Part shown: positions 1-8,615 of the stretch, piece by piece
Position numbering within the stretch: the stretch's first letter is position 1
Layout: each line of letters starts with the position of its first letter
DNA from: Hymenobacter sublimis
GTDB taxonomy: Bacteria > Bacteroidota > Bacteroidia > Cytophagales > Hymenobacteraceae
Direction: 5' to 3'
Assembly: GCF_023101345.1 (NCBI RefSeq)
Contig: NZ_CP095848.1
Coordinates: 4,118,001 to 4,182,000 of the forward strand
Length of the DNA stretch: 64,000 nucleotides
Notes under the pieces: model-generated
Databases searched by the model: none
Seen by the model: the letters and a program-made list of their open reading frames with translations, nothing else
What the model was told of the DNA's origin: nothing
Translations under genes and position numbers: made by a program

Positions 1-545
1 AGCAGGTGCTCGATGTGGTGTCCGGCCAGGTAGTGAGCCAGGGCGGGCTCCAGGTAAGTGGGGTTGGTGCCAGAGTAGTGGCGGGTACGCTTGCTTTTGT
101 GGTTGGGCAGGGTGCGCAGAATCAGGGCTTCGGGACGTACAGCGGCATCGGGCCCGCCCTCCAGCTCCCGGCGCACATCTTCCAGCAGCACTACCTCGTC
201 GCCGTTGGCCTGGGGGCGGGGCTGCACCGATACTAGCCGGGCTACGAACAGAAAGCGGCGCAGGCAACGGTTCAGCGTGGCGCGGGGGTCAGGGGAAATA
301 TGGCCGTAGCACTCCGTGTGCGTGCCGTTGCCGTGGGGCGTGAGGTGCACCCGCTTGTAGTTGGTGCTGCCTCCTTCGGCCACGCTGCCCACGAAATTCC
401 CAACCCGAATTACATCAAACGCTACCGGCTCGGCCCAGAAGCAGTTTACCTGCTGCTCCCCCGGAGCCAGCGGCAGGGAAATATCCAGGGGCGCGGCCGG
501 ATCGAAGGCGAACGAGCGGCCCTGGTAAGAATAGGTGGCTAGCAT
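1..545 (-). CDS. Cyclase-family protein (kynurenine formamidase-like), 3' end cut by window
   Basis: The frame is open from an ATG at 545 to the window edge, giving about 181 residues with the C-terminus missing. It carries the cyclase-family (PF04199) signature: a segment reading HLTPHGNGTHTECYGHI contains the HxxGTHxE/D metal-binding core, and a later segment TNPTYLEPALAHYLAGHHI fits the conserved second half. Relatives are metal-dependent amidohydrolase-like enzymes, including kynurenine formamidases, that hydrolyse or cyclise small carboxylic or amide substrates. The real substrate cannot be told. There is no signal peptide, so it is probably cytosolic. The family call is good; kynurenine formamidase itself is only one possibility. 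Confidence 0.78.
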   Translation of the reverse strand, partial: MLATYSYQGRSFAFDPAAPLDISLPLAPGEQQVNCFWAEPVAFDVIRVGNFVGSVAEGGSTNYKRVHLTPHGNGTHTECYGHISPDPRATLNRCLRRFLFVARLVSVQPRPQANGDEVVLLEDVRRELEGGPDAAVRPEALILRTLPNHKSKRTRHYSGTNPTYLEPALAHYLAGHHIEHL

Positions 546-591
546 GAAGGAACGTAATAAAGTGAACAGAAATGCAGGCAAGAGCCGGCCA

Positions 592-687
592 CCTCCCGCT
601 GTCGTTCCGAGTGTAGCGAGGCATCTAGGGAATCATTCGACCTGCTTGGCTCAGGTTCCTTGCTGCACTCGGCATGACAGCGGGAGG
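592..687. repeat. Long palindromic repeat element (GTCATGCCGAG-type ends)
   Basis: Two 30-base arms (592-621 and 658-687) are inverted copies with four differences. Both contain GTCrTkCCGAGTG, the same end motif as the other hairpin elements in this window. It lies between the cyclase-family gene and the hydrolase gene, outside coding sequence, and could also act as a bidirectional transcription stop. Confidence 0.8.
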
Positions 688-731
688 CTGCTTTCAGCTA
701 CCGTCAGCGGGCCAAGTGAAATGGGCGAAAC

Positions 732-1400
732 TCAGCCGACGGGCACACTTGCTCCCCTGTTTTCCTCCAGCAACCGGTTCAGGATGCGGCTGATTTCTTC
801 GGCGTGACTAAGCACCATGAAGTGTCCGCCGCCGCGAATCAGGTACTCCACGGGGGTAGGGCCGGGCGGAAACACCCGGTCGTGAGTGCCCAGGATTTGG
901 ACGCTGCGCCCAACGTGGGTACTGTCCCAGTGCAGGAGGCGGTGAATGGCCCAGCGGGTGTACACGGGCTCCATGTCGCGCAGAATTTGCTTGAACAGGC
1001 GGTACTCTTCTCCATTTCTCACGCCAAAATACCACTGTCCGGCCCGTGGAAACAGCTTCAGCCACTGCGGCGGAAACAGCCGGTACACCCGCGTTGCCCG
1101 AATTAGGCGCAGCAGCGGGGGCAGGCAGCTAGCATCGGGAATGCTGCTGATCAGCACGGTACGCAACCGGGGCCGCAATCGGTTGATTTCTAGACCTACT
1201 ACCCCACCAAAGGAAACTCCCACCAACAGCCCCTCCGCTTCCAGCGGAATACGGGCCGCCATGCGGGCCGCGTAGTGGGGTAGGGTTTCGTCGGGTTCCG
1301 GCGTGGGCCAGAGCAGCACCTGCGCCGGCCCGTGCAAGAGCGGTAGCAGATTCCGGAACACCCGCTCATCGGCCCCCAGCCCGGGCAAAAGGTAGAACAT
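732..1400 (-). CDS. Alpha/beta hydrolase
   Basis: A 222-residue alpha/beta-hydrolase-fold protein. It opens with the oxyanion-side motif LLPGLGADERVF (residues 4-15). The nucleophile elbow GVSFGG is at 61-66 (Ser63), with probable acid Asp174 (GTHDRVFP) and His193 (GGHFMVLS). The compact size and lack of a signal peptide suggest a cytosolic esterase or thioesterase-like enzyme, substrate unknown. The ATG at 1400 starts directly at the first beta strand, so little N-terminal extension is likely. It stands alone on the minus strand, with a short hairpin repeat upstream. Confidence 0.8.
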   Translation of the reverse strand: MFYLLPGLGADERVFRNLLPLLHGPAQVLLWPTPEPDETLPHYAARMAARIPLEAEGLLVGVSFGGVVGLEINRLRPRLRTVLISSIPDASCLPPLLRLIRATRVYRLFPPQWLKLFPRAGQWYFGVRNGEEYRLFKQILRDMEPVYTRWAIHRLLHWDSTHVGRSVQILGTHDRVFPPGPTPVEYLIRGGGHFMVLSHAEEISRILNRLLEENRGASVPVG

Positions 1401-1425
1401 ATGGGGAGTGGTGGGATGGTGAGAT

Positions 1426-1497
1426 GGTGAGATGGTGAGTTTGCCGTTCAGAAGGCGCGTGTATGGGCAGATAAAACGGTAAACTCACCATCTCACC
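1426..1497. repeat. 17-bp perfect inverted repeat next to a gatggtga tandem run
   Basis: Arms 1426-1442 and 1481-1497 are exact inverted copies (GGTGAGATGGTGAGTTT). The left arm sits in a tandem run of the octamer gatggtga. A degenerate version of the same ggtgag/ctcacc repeat occurs at about 1747-1860 in the 41 kb region (41750-41860), so this looks like a genome repeat rather than a simple terminator. Confidence 0.65.
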
Positions 1498-1514
1498 AGT
1501 TCACTATTTCACCT

Positions 1515-2006
1515 TTACGGCTCCACGCGCAGGAACACGCCTTCCAGGTAAAAGATGTTGTGGGGCTGACCGGCTTCGTATTCGGCGGCTTCCTCACTCT
1601 CGGCGTCCATGCTGATGTCGAAGGTTTCTTCCTCTTCGCCTTCCTCGCCCTCCTCGTAGGGCTCATCGGCGGGGTAGGTGCAGGAGAGCTTCAGGGCCAC
1701 GTTGGGCAGGGGCACGGGCGGGTCGGCGTCGGTGGTGTATTCCAGCAGGCAGGGCCACTCGTGCACGGTAGCCAGGGCATCGGCTACGTCTTCCTGCAAG
1801 GCCTCGGCCCGGGCGCCAGCTAGGCGCAGCAACAGGTCGAGCTGCTGGAAAGGCAGGCCCAAATGGAAAAAGTGGGATTCCTGGTCGAAGTAAGTGGTAG
1901 CCCAGATAGTAACGTCGTCGGAGTTATCGAACACAATGGCTGTTATCTGCACCTGTTCGATAAAAAAATCCGTGTCGTCGGCCAGGGCATCAATCAGTCT
2001 TCTCAT
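1515..2006 (-). CDS. Hypothetical acidic protein
   Basis: A 163-residue protein that I do not recognise. The first two thirds look globular (hydrophobic and aromatic pattern around TIWATTYFDQESHFFHLGLP). Residues about 115-150 are strongly acidic, with runs of Glu. There is no signal peptide, membrane segment or catalytic motif. I chose the ATG at 2006; an upstream ATG at 2048 would add 14 residues rich in Arg and Pro that look like read-through of non-coding sequence. It is probably cytosolic. Confidence 0.6.
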   Translation of the reverse strand: MRRLIDALADDTDFFIEQVQITAIVFDNSDDVTIWATTYFDQESHFFHLGLPFQQLDLLLRLAGARAEALQEDVADALATVHEWPCLLEYTTDADPPVPLPNVALKLSCTYPADEPYEEGEEGEEEETFDISMDAESEEAAEYEAGQPHNIFYLEGVFLRVEP

Positions 2007-2189
2007 AATCACGAAGTTAAGCAAAGGCAGCCGCCGGCCCGGCAGCAAACAGCACCGCGGCTGCAGCGGACGGCGGCAAACCAGTCACTGTAAAAAGAGT
2101 GGGCAGGCCGGGAAATTAGCAGATTTCCGGCCGGAGTGTATCACTGGCGCGGCTACTTCCTCACTTTCCTCATGCGACCCGGGGCAGCC

Positions 2190-3323
2190 CTACCCCTGAA
2201 ATAGCTCCAGGGTAATGTGGTCGGCTAGGAGCTTACCAGCATCGGTCAGGCGCAGTACGGTGCCGGTTAGGGTGGCGAGGCCAGTGACCTGCAACTCCTG
2301 CAAGTAGCCGGCGCGTTGGGTTAGCACATCCACGCCAAGGTCGTCGCGCAGGTGGCCTAGGTCGCAGCCCCGGGCTGTGCGCAGGCTGGTCATCAGGTAC
2401 TCGTTGGCGCGGTCCTGGGGGCTGAGCGTTTCTACGGTGGCGGGCACCTCCCCTCGTTCCAGCACCGCCGCCACGTACTGCGGATTATTAGCTACCGTGT
2501 ACTGCCGGCTGTAGCCGTTGAAGGAGTGGGCGCTCGGGCCCAGCCCCAGGTAGGGCACCCCGCGCCAGTAGGCCGAGTTGTGGCGCGACTCGCGGCCGGG
2601 CCGGCAGAAGTTGCTGATTTCGTACTGTTGGTAGCCATAGCGCGCCATTTCCAGAAGCAGCATTTCAAATTGCCGGGCCACGAACTCATCAGGGGGGGCC
2701 GCGAACTTGCCCTTCTTCAACTGCCGCCCGAACACCGTATCGGGCTCAATGGTAAGGGCGTAGCAAGACAGATGGGGCACGTTCAGGGCAAAGGCCGCCG
2801 CCATATCCGCTTCCCACAGCGCATGGGTAGGCGCGGGCACCCCGTAAATCAAATCCACGGAAATGTTTTCGAAGCCCGCATCCTGGGCCCGCAGCACGCC
2901 CGCCCTCGACTCCTGGGCCGAATGAGCCCGGTTCATGAGGCGCAGGTGGGGCTCGTGGAAGCTTTGCAGGCCAATGCTCAGGCGGTTCACGGGGGAGGCC
3001 GCCAACTCCCGCACCTTGGCCAGGGTCAGGTCGTCGGGGTTGGCCTCCAGGGTAATTTCCGCATCGGAAGCCACCCGGAAATGCTGGTGAATAGCCCCGA
3101 AAATCGTGTCTAGCTCAGCCGCCGTCAGCAGAGAAGGAGTACCGCCACCAAAGTAAATAGTTGTGAGTTCGGCCGCCGGCCCGAGGTAGTCCTGCCGCAA
3201 CGCCAGCTCCCGCGTCAGGGCTTCCACCAAGCGGCTTTTCAGGGCCATGGACGTACTGAAATGGAAGTCGCAGTAGTGGCAGGCTTGCTTGCAGAACGGT
3301 ATATGAAGGTACAGACCAGACAT
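2190..3323 (-). CDS. hemW: Radical SAM haem chaperone HemW
   Basis: A 377-residue radical SAM protein of the HemW (formerly oxygen-independent coproporphyrinogen oxidase-like) family. The cluster motif CKQACHYC gives Cys11, Cys15 and Cys18, the CxxxCxxC ligands of the 4Fe-4S cluster. YFGGGTPSLL follows as the SAM-binding GGGTP segment, and the C-terminal HemN domain ends in LADHITLELF. HemW binds haem and is thought to insert it into respiratory enzymes. True HemN has an extra N-terminal region that is missing here. It starts directly at the core (MSGLYLHIPFC), typical for the family. Confidence 0.92.
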   Translation of the reverse strand: MSGLYLHIPFCKQACHYCDFHFSTSMALKSRLVEALTRELALRQDYLGPAAELTTIYFGGGTPSLLTAAELDTIFGAIHQHFRVASDAEITLEANPDDLTLAKVRELAASPVNRLSIGLQSFHEPHLRLMNRAHSAQESRAGVLRAQDAGFENISVDLIYGVPAPTHALWEADMAAAFALNVPHLSCYALTIEPDTVFGRQLKKGKFAAPPDEFVARQFEMLLLEMARYGYQQYEISNFCRPGRESRHNSAYWRGVPYLGLGPSAHSFNGYSRQYTVANNPQYVAAVLERGEVPATVETLSPQDRANEYLMTSLRTARGCDLGHLRDDLGVDVLTQRAGYLQELQVTGLATLTGTVLRLTDAGKLLADHITLELFQG

Positions 3324-3620
3324 GAATGAGAAACGAAACCCACCAGCGGCGGCTACCTCCCTACCCTTAACGGTAGTGCCGGGCAGGCCGAGGAAGAGGG
3401 CGGTGAGGTGAAAACAGGATGCCAGCCGGCGCGCGTTCCATTCCGGCGCGGCAGCCTTTGCCGTATGCTACCTAGGCTGCTACCCCAATAGGCTGACTCA
3501 ATAGTGGCGCAAAGCAGAAAGCCGCTGAAAACCCGTGGGAAATGGGAGCCTTCGGAACTAACCCCGGGGCTACCGTACTTTCGGGAAATTAAACGCGGCG
3601 TTTCGCGTTTCTGACTGCAA

Positions 3621-5483
3621 ATGTACGCCCGCGTCTTGGTTTTCTGGCTGCTACTGCTGGCTCTCGGGTCGGGTGCGGCTGCGTGGGCTCAGCAGACGGC
3701 CCCGCTCAATCCGGCCGCGCCCCCTCTGCAAGCCGCGCCGCCGGCCCTGCTCCCCGATTCTGGCCGGCGCGCTACCCCGGCCCCGCTCCGCCCGGCCCGG
3801 CCCGTGGTGCTGCAACTGGCAGTAGAAGCCGCCGACCGCCCCGTGGTGCGCCCCTACCGCTACCGCTCCGCCCTTCCCGATTCGCTGGCCGCCCTGCGCG
3901 AGGTGCGCACCCTGGTGCTAGCCCTGCAGGCCAACTCCTACCTGACGGCCTCGGCCGATGAACTGCGCTGGCACCACGATACGCTGCGCGTGCAGCTGTA
4001 CGTGGGCGAGAAATTCCGCTGGGCCCGCCTGCGCAACGGCAACCTCGGCGACGGACTCCTGACCCGAGCCGGCTACCGCGAGAAGCTATTTTACGAGCAA
4101 CCGCTACGGCCTCAGGAGTGGGCCAAACTTCAGGAAAACGTACTGCACGAGGCGGAAAACCAGGGCTACCCCTTTGCCACCATCGGCCTCGACTCGGTGG
4201 CCCTGCGGGGCGCTGATGTGGAAGGCCGGGTAGTGCTGCGGCGCGGCCCTGCCATCGTGTTCGACTCCCTGCAGATTGTGGGCAAAAACAAAACCCGCGC
4301 CCGCTTCCTAACCAAATACCTGCAGATTGAGCCCAACCAGCCTTTCAGCCAGCAGCGCATCCAGGAGGCCGCCCGCCGCCTACGCCAGCTGTCCTATCTG
4401 CGCCTGAAAGCCGAGCCCGAGGTGCGGTTTGCCCGCGGGCGGGCGCGGGTCTTTTTCCTGCTCGAAGACCGGACTGCCAACCAATTTGACGCCATTGTGG
4501 GAGTATTGCCGAACCCCAACCCCGGCATTGGTCAGAAGCGCATCCAGGTTACCGGCGACGTAACCATTAACCTGCGCAACATTGGCGGGGGCGGTAAGGG
4601 GGTAGGCGTGCAGTGGCGCAAGCTCGATGCCAGCTCCCAGCTGCTGGATGCGCAGTACGTGCATCCTGCTTTCTTCGGCACGCCTCTGGAGCTAAACGGC
4701 TCGTTTAACTTACTTAAGCAGAACGACTTGTTCCTGACGGCCCGGCCGCGCCTACAGCTGGTATACCCCATGGCCCAGGCCGGCCGCCTCGCCTTTTTCG
4801 TGGAGTGGCGTAGCTCCCGCCTGATTGACACTACCCTCAAACGGGCCACGGTATTACCCGAAAACATCGATTCCCGCTTCACCTCTTACGGCCTCGACTA
4901 CTCCTGGAATACCCTCGACGACCCTTATTTCCCGCGGCGCGGGTTGCTAGCCAGCGGACAGGCCTCCATCGGTACCAAGCGCATCAGCAAAAATCCTGAT
5001 GTTAATGAGGCCCTGTATGCGGGGTTGGCCCTGCGCTCCACTCAGGTAAGCCTCGGCCTGCGGGTTGAGCGATACTTCCGGGTGGGGCAGGGCGGCGTGC
5101 TGCTGACCCGCCTGCGGGGTGAGGCCCTCGTCAACCAGCGCCTGTTCCTCAACGACTTATTCAGGCTGGGCGGGCTGGCAACCTTGCGGGGCTTCAACGA
5201 GCTGAACTATTACGCCAGTCAGTACGCGGTGGGTACCGCCGAGTTCCGCCAATTCACCGGCCCCGATGCCTACGTGTTTCTGTTCGTGGACCAAGCCTAC
5301 CTGCGCCGCGACTTACCCGCTACCCGCCTACCCCACGATACGCCCACGGGCCTTGGGGCCGGCCTGAGCTTCCGCACAGGGGCCGGCCAGTTTCAGTTCG
5401 TATACGCCCTCGGCCGCGACCGGCAGCAGCGCTTCGCCCTAAACTCTGGCAAGATCCATTTCGGCATTACCAGTCGTTTCTAA
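3621..5483 (+). CDS. BamA/TamA-family outer-membrane protein (Omp85 superfamily)
   Basis: A 620-residue secreted protein. Residues 1-23 form a signal peptide, cut after AWA. A Pro/Ala-rich linker follows, then POTRA-like domains; the clearest is about 212-282, with VFDSLQIVGKNKT at its start. About 288-620 form a bacterial surface antigen (D15) beta-barrel that ends in Phe, as outer-membrane barrels do. It has fewer POTRA domains than the five of the main BamA, so it is more likely a TamA-like or accessory Omp85 protein that exports or inserts other proteins. It is monocistronic, closed by a strong terminator. Confidence 0.85.
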   Translation: MYARVLVFWLLLLALGSGAAAWAQQTAPLNPAAPPLQAAPPALLPDSGRRATPAPLRPARPVVLQLAVEAADRPVVRPYRYRSALPDSLAALREVRTLVLALQANSYLTASADELRWHHDTLRVQLYVGEKFRWARLRNGNLGDGLLTRAGYREKLFYEQPLRPQEWAKLQENVLHEAENQGYPFATIGLDSVALRGADVEGRVVLRRGPAIVFDSLQIVGKNKTRARFLTKYLQIEPNQPFSQQRIQEAARRLRQLSYLRLKAEPEVRFARGRARVFFLLEDRTANQFDAIVGVLPNPNPGIGQKRIQVTGDVTINLRNIGGGGKGVGVQWRKLDASSQLLDAQYVHPAFFGTPLELNGSFNLLKQNDLFLTARPRLQLVYPMAQAGRLAFFVEWRSSRLIDTTLKRATVLPENIDSRFTSYGLDYSWNTLDDPYFPRRGLLASGQASIGTKRISKNPDVNEALYAGLALRSTQVSLGLRVERYFRVGQGGVLLTRLRGEALVNQRLFLNDLFRLGGLATLRGFNELNYYASQYAVGTAEFRQFTGPDAYVFLFVDQAYLRRDLPATRLPHDTPTGLGAGLSFRTGAGQFQFVYALGRDRQQRFALNSGKIHFGITSRF

Positions 5484-5582
5484 GCTGCTAACTATAACAA
5501 TTCAAGCTCTTTATCAATTAGAGCAGAATAAATTGGGGGGTCTTTAGCAAGTAACGTGTGGAGCCCGATCTAAATTTATATG

Positions 5583-5628
5583 AAATAAAAAGGCCCTTCA
5601 CTACGTGCAGCGAAGGGCCTTTTTATTT
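5583..5628. terminator. Bidirectional intrinsic terminator
   Basis: Perfect 17-base arms 5583-5599 and 5612-5628 (core AAGGCCCTTC/GAAGGGCCTT) are flanked by A-run and T-run. The hairpin lies between the convergent BamA-like gene and the esterase gene and can serve both. Confidence 0.9.
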
Positions 5629-5642
5629 CTAAAGCTACCTGC

Positions 5643-6803
5643 CTATTGCAGAGCTTTCTTTAGTTCCGCGGCGGCCATATCCTGGGCCTGGCCCGCTTGG
5701 GGCACTACGGCAGCCATTCCAAAGAACTCGTGGGTCACGCCATCGTAGTTCTGGTATTTAGTGGGTACGCCCGCCGCCTTCATCTTATCAGCCAGCATGC
5801 TACCATCGCTCATCAGCGGGTCGATTTCGGCTGTAATAATGGTGGTAGGTGGCAGACCCTTCAAATTAGCATTCACCAGCGAAATCATGGGGCTCTTGCC
5901 GTCGGCGGCTCCGCGCAGGTAGTTCTCAAAGAACCACGCCATCATGGGCTTGTTCAGCGGCTTAGCCTGGGCATATTTCTGGTAAGAAGGCGTGTTTAGG
6001 TCGTAGCCAGCAATGGGGTACACCAGCACTTCATGCTTGGGCAGCATTACTTTCTTGTCGCGAGCCATCATACTCACGGTCGCGGCCAGGTTGCCACCGG
6101 CGCTTTCGCCCACTACGGCCACCTTCTGTGGGTCGCCTTTGAAAGAGGCAGCATTTTTCAGCACCCACTGGTAGGCCGCAAAGGAATCGTTGTGGGCAGT
6201 GGGATACTTATGCTCCGGCCCTTGCCGATACGCTACTGATACGAAGATGGCGCCAGTTTTTTCCACGAGACCCCGCACGGAAGCATCGTAAGTATCGAGG
6301 TTGGCAATTACCCAGCCGCCGCCGTGGTAGTACACCACCACCGGCAATGTACCGCTGGCATTGCGGGGGGTATAAATGCGCACTTTCACTCCCGGCATCA
6401 CCATCCGGCTCATCGTGTCGGCCGTAACGGGCGGCGTCGGCATATTGTTGTCGCGCATCAGCTTCATTACCGCATCAGCGGGGGTAGGCTGCTGCCGGGC
6501 TTCCTGGGCCGATAAGGTTTCGATAGGCTTTCCACCGAGGCTAGCCAACGTTTCAATAACAGCCTGCATTTCTGGCGCAATAGTGGGCCCCCACGCGGGT
6601 TTCGGCCCCGTAGGCTTCACTGGCTGCGGCCCGGCTGTAGCTGGGTTGGCGGTAGCCGGAGCGGTACTCATCGAGTCAGTGGCCGTGGCGGCGGCATTGG
6701 TTGACTCAGAGGTTTGGGAGGAATTGCAAGACGCGAGTGCAACGCTGGCGGCTACTACCGGAGCCACCCACCGCAGGGAGGGGAGTAATGACAAAAGAGC
6801 CAT
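5643..6803 (-). CDS. Alpha/beta hydrolase lipoprotein, hormone-sensitive-lipase type
   Basis: A 386-residue secreted esterase. The N-terminus is a lipoprotein signal with lipobox ALASC (Cys26), followed by a Thr/Ala/Pro-rich tether up to about residue 75. The catalytic domain has the HSL-family oxyanion motif HGGGW (160-164), nucleophile GESAGG (Ser234), acid in AEIDPLMSD (Asp328) and His in GVTHEF (His358). All catalytic residues are present. It should be anchored in the envelope and hydrolyse short-chain esters. I chose the ATG at 6803, which begins the signal peptide, over an upstream ATG at 6941 whose extra 46 residues are not signal-like. Confidence 0.87.
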   Translation of the reverse strand: MALLSLLPSLRWVAPVVAASVALASCNSSQTSESTNAAATATDSMSTAPATANPATAGPQPVKPTGPKPAWGPTIAPEMQAVIETLASLGGKPIETLSAQEARQQPTPADAVMKLMRDNNMPTPPVTADTMSRMVMPGVKVRIYTPRNASGTLPVVVYYHGGGWVIANLDTYDASVRGLVEKTGAIFVSVAYRQGPEHKYPTAHNDSFAAYQWVLKNAASFKGDPQKVAVVGESAGGNLAATVSMMARDKKVMLPKHEVLVYPIAGYDLNTPSYQKYAQAKPLNKPMMAWFFENYLRGAADGKSPMISLVNANLKGLPPTTIITAEIDPLMSDGSMLADKMKAAGVPTKYQNYDGVTHEFFGMAAVVPQAGQAQDMAAAELKKALQ

Positions 6804-7024
6804 AGTATTAGGGTAAGAGAAAGTAGAACGAAACAGATACCCGTACGGTAGAGCTACTACGAAGTGTTGAATATGCCTAAATTCTGTACCTACACAGGAA
6901 CTCGTCGCCTTACCAAATAAATTTTTCTCCCTGATTATCAACTATAAGAAGCGGCATTAGGGTTAATTCTACTTCCTGGGCTGGCATATCCGAAAAACCC
7001 TAGTACATTTGTATTACCAAACAG

Positions 7025-7097
<73 letters not shown>

Positions 7098-7102
7098 CCT
7101 AC

Positions 7103-7145
7103 AGCGTCCCGGTTGCCACCACGGCAGCCGGGACGCTTCTTTTTG
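7103..7145 (+). terminator. Terminator after the initiator tRNA
   Basis: Stem AGCGTCCCGGTTGCC (7103-7117) pairs with 7123-7137 with one G-T wobble, followed by TCTTTTTG. It lies six bases after the tRNA end. Confidence 0.88.
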
Positions 7146-7471
7146 TCCGTACCTGTAACCGGAGCGGCCATTTGCCTCTTGAACCTATACGGAGCTGCAC
7201 TACAGGCATTGCCTGTTAACGCTACCGTAGTCACAGCCGCTGCATTCTTAGTTCAACTACTCCGCCGTCACGCAATTCTAGACGCCTGGAGTTTTCTGCC
7301 GGTTGGACTCATAGAACGTACTGTTCCGCTTGGCGCACCTACTTGAGCGTGAGAAGCTCGCACAGGTAGTGTTCTTACCCTGCTAGTGGGGGGGTAGTAA
7401 TCTGCAACTTACTCAGGGTTGGTTTAGCCTATACTCCTTGGGGTGGCTCTTGATTGCAGCTAGCACAATGC
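7146..7471. other. Gene-free stretch between tRNA terminator and rpmA terminator
   Basis: No convincing reading frame. The only structure I see is an imperfect hairpin at about 7337-7372 (CACCTACTTGAGC ... GCTCGCACAGGTAGTG). Confidence 0.5.
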
Positions 7472-7500
7472 AAAAAGGGACAGCCCTTGCGGACAGTCCC
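7472..7500 (-). terminator. Terminator of rplU-rpmA
   Basis: Read on the minus strand, GGGAC ... GTCCC closes a stem (7477-7500) and is followed by TTTTTG. It lies about 30 bases after the rpmA stop. Confidence 0.65.
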
Positions 7501-7532
7501 CTTCGCTCAAAATTCCGAGTTAATCCCGAAAG

Positions 7533-7850
7533 TTACGCGTTGTCGTGCGCTTCAGCCGAAGCTGGAGCCGATGTGTGTACCTCAGCGGCTTCAGCAACAC
7601 CAGGCAGTACCGATACAAACGAACGGTCCTTGCGGCCCTTGCGGAACTGCACCGTACCGTCGATCATAGCGAACAGGGTGTGGTCTTTACCGATACCTAC
7701 GTTCTGGCCGGGGTGGTGCTTGGTGCCGCGCTGACGCACGATGATGTTGCCGGCAATGATGCTTTGCCCGCCGAAGATTTTCACGCCCAGACGCTTTGCT
7801 TCTGATTCGCGGCCGTTGTTGGAGCTACCTACGCCTTTCTTGTGTGCCAT
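7533..7850 (-). CDS. rpmA: 50S ribosomal protein L27
   Basis: A 105-residue L27 with the invariant N-terminus MAHKKGVGSSNNGRES and the core GIGKDHTLFAMIDGTV. L27 reaches the peptidyl-transferase centre of the large subunit. The N-terminus starts directly at AHKK with no cleaved Firmicutes-type extension. The C-terminal 25 residues form an Ala/Glu-rich tail longer than in the Escherichia coli protein (85 residues). It is second in an rplU-rpmA operon. Confidence 0.97.
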   Translation of the reverse strand: MAHKKGVGSSNNGRESEAKRLGVKIFGGQSIIAGNIIVRQRGTKHHPGQNVGIGKDHTLFAMIDGTVQFRKGRKDRSFVSVLPGVAEAAEVHTSAPASAEAHDNA

Positions 7851-7882
7851 GGTATTATTTAGCTTTTAGCTACTAGCTGGTG

Positions 7883-7936
7883 GCTGTTAGCTTTTTTGTG
7901 TAAAAGAGCAAGCCAGTCAAACCGAAAGCTAACAGC
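7883..7936. repeat. Hairpin in the rplU-rpmA spacer
   Basis: Arms GCTGTTAGCTTT (7883-7894) and AAAGCTAACAGC (7925-7936) are perfect inverted copies, surrounded by degenerate AGCTNNTAGCT repeats. It sits between two ribosomal genes that should be co-transcribed, so it may be a repeat insertion, an RNA-processing site or a partial attenuator. Confidence 0.6.
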
Positions 7937-7966
7937 TAATTGCCATCAGCTCACAGCTCAAGTAAA

Positions 7967-8272
7967 CTAGCCGATGCTGTTGATCATTACTTTGGTGAAC
8001 TGCTGACGGTGACCGTTCAGCTTCTTGTAGCCCTTGCGGCGCTTCTTCTTAAATACCAACACTTTGTCGCCCTTCACGTGAGCCAGGATGGTGCCGCTTA
8101 CGGTCACGTCCAGCTCAGGGGCGCCAATGGTGAGGGTTCCGTTATCATCGGTCAGCAGGGCTTTGCCCAGCTCCACAGTGTCGCCGACGTTGCCAGCCAA
8201 ACGGTGGGCGTATACAAATTTATTGGCTTCGACCTTGGTCTGCTTCCCGGCTATGTTGACAATTGCGTACAT
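7967..8272 (-). CDS. rplU: 50S ribosomal protein L21
   Basis: A 101-residue L21, normal family length. It begins MYAIVNIAGKQTKVE and has the RNA-binding C-terminal motif KKKRRKGYKKLNGHRQ. L21 binds 23S rRNA in the large subunit. It is first gene of the rplU-rpmA operon and is served by a clear Bacteroidota-type promoter directly upstream. Confidence 0.97.
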   Translation of the reverse strand: MYAIVNIAGKQTKVEANKFVYAHRLAGNVGDTVELGKALLTDDNGTLTIGAPELDVTVSGTILAHVKGDKVLVFKKKRRKGYKKLNGHRQQFTKVMINSIG

Positions 8273-8304
8273 CGGCGTCTTCGCGGTTTCTGAAAAATGG
8301 AAGG

Positions 8305-8336
8305 CAAAAGTAGAAGGATGGTTTTACAAATCCAAA
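8305..8336 (-). promoter_or_regulatory. Bacteroidota-type promoter of rplU-rpmA
   Basis: On the minus strand TTTG (8333-8336) is followed after exactly 20 bases by TACTTTTG (8305-8312). This matches the -33 TTTG and -7 TAnnTTTG consensus of this phylum. The ATG of rplU lies 32 bases downstream. Confidence 0.8.
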
Positions 8337-8427
8337 CCCTAACTCACTAAACCTCATTGCCCCCGCAGAATAGCAGCCTTACCTTCTCTTATGCAGGAAC
8401 GCGCTGGCGGGTACGCGAATAGAATTT

Positions 8428-8467
8428 TGTGGATAACTATAATTGTCCACAAGCCAAATGTGGATAA
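8428..8467. promoter_or_regulatory. Cluster of DnaA boxes upstream of nrdB
   Basis: Two perfect DnaA boxes in reverse orientation, TGTGGATAA (8428-8436 and 8459-8467), flank a forward box TTGTCCACA (8443-8451), one base off consensus TTATCCACA. Three sites in 40 bases lie in the 466-base gap between rplU and nrdB, about 140 bases above the probable nrdB promoter. In Escherichia coli DnaA controls nrdAB through similar boxes; the same role here is inference. Confidence 0.72.
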
Positions 8468-8607
8468 CTTCTTGGCAACGGTCCTTCCGTACGAACCTTA
8501 TTCCATGAATTTCAGAGGCTTTGCAACAGACAGCAGCTTAGTGGCATACGCAAAAATTAACATACAAAAAATGCCTAAACGCCACCTTCCTTCCCGGAAG
8601 TGAGGTT

Positions 8608-8615
8608 TATCTTTG
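8608..8615 (+). promoter_or_regulatory. Probable -7 element of the nrdB promoter
   Basis: TATCTTTG matches TAnnTTTG exactly. No clear -33 element is visible at the right spacing. It predicts a 5' leader of about 115 bases before the nrdB ATG. Confidence 0.5.

Noticed and set aside
7113..7346. 77-codon frame after the tRNA
   Set aside because: It begins inside the tRNA terminator hairpin.
8391..8603. 70-codon plus-strand frame upstream of nrdB
   Set aside because: It runs through the DnaA-box cluster and ends in the nrdB promoter; no recognisable domain.
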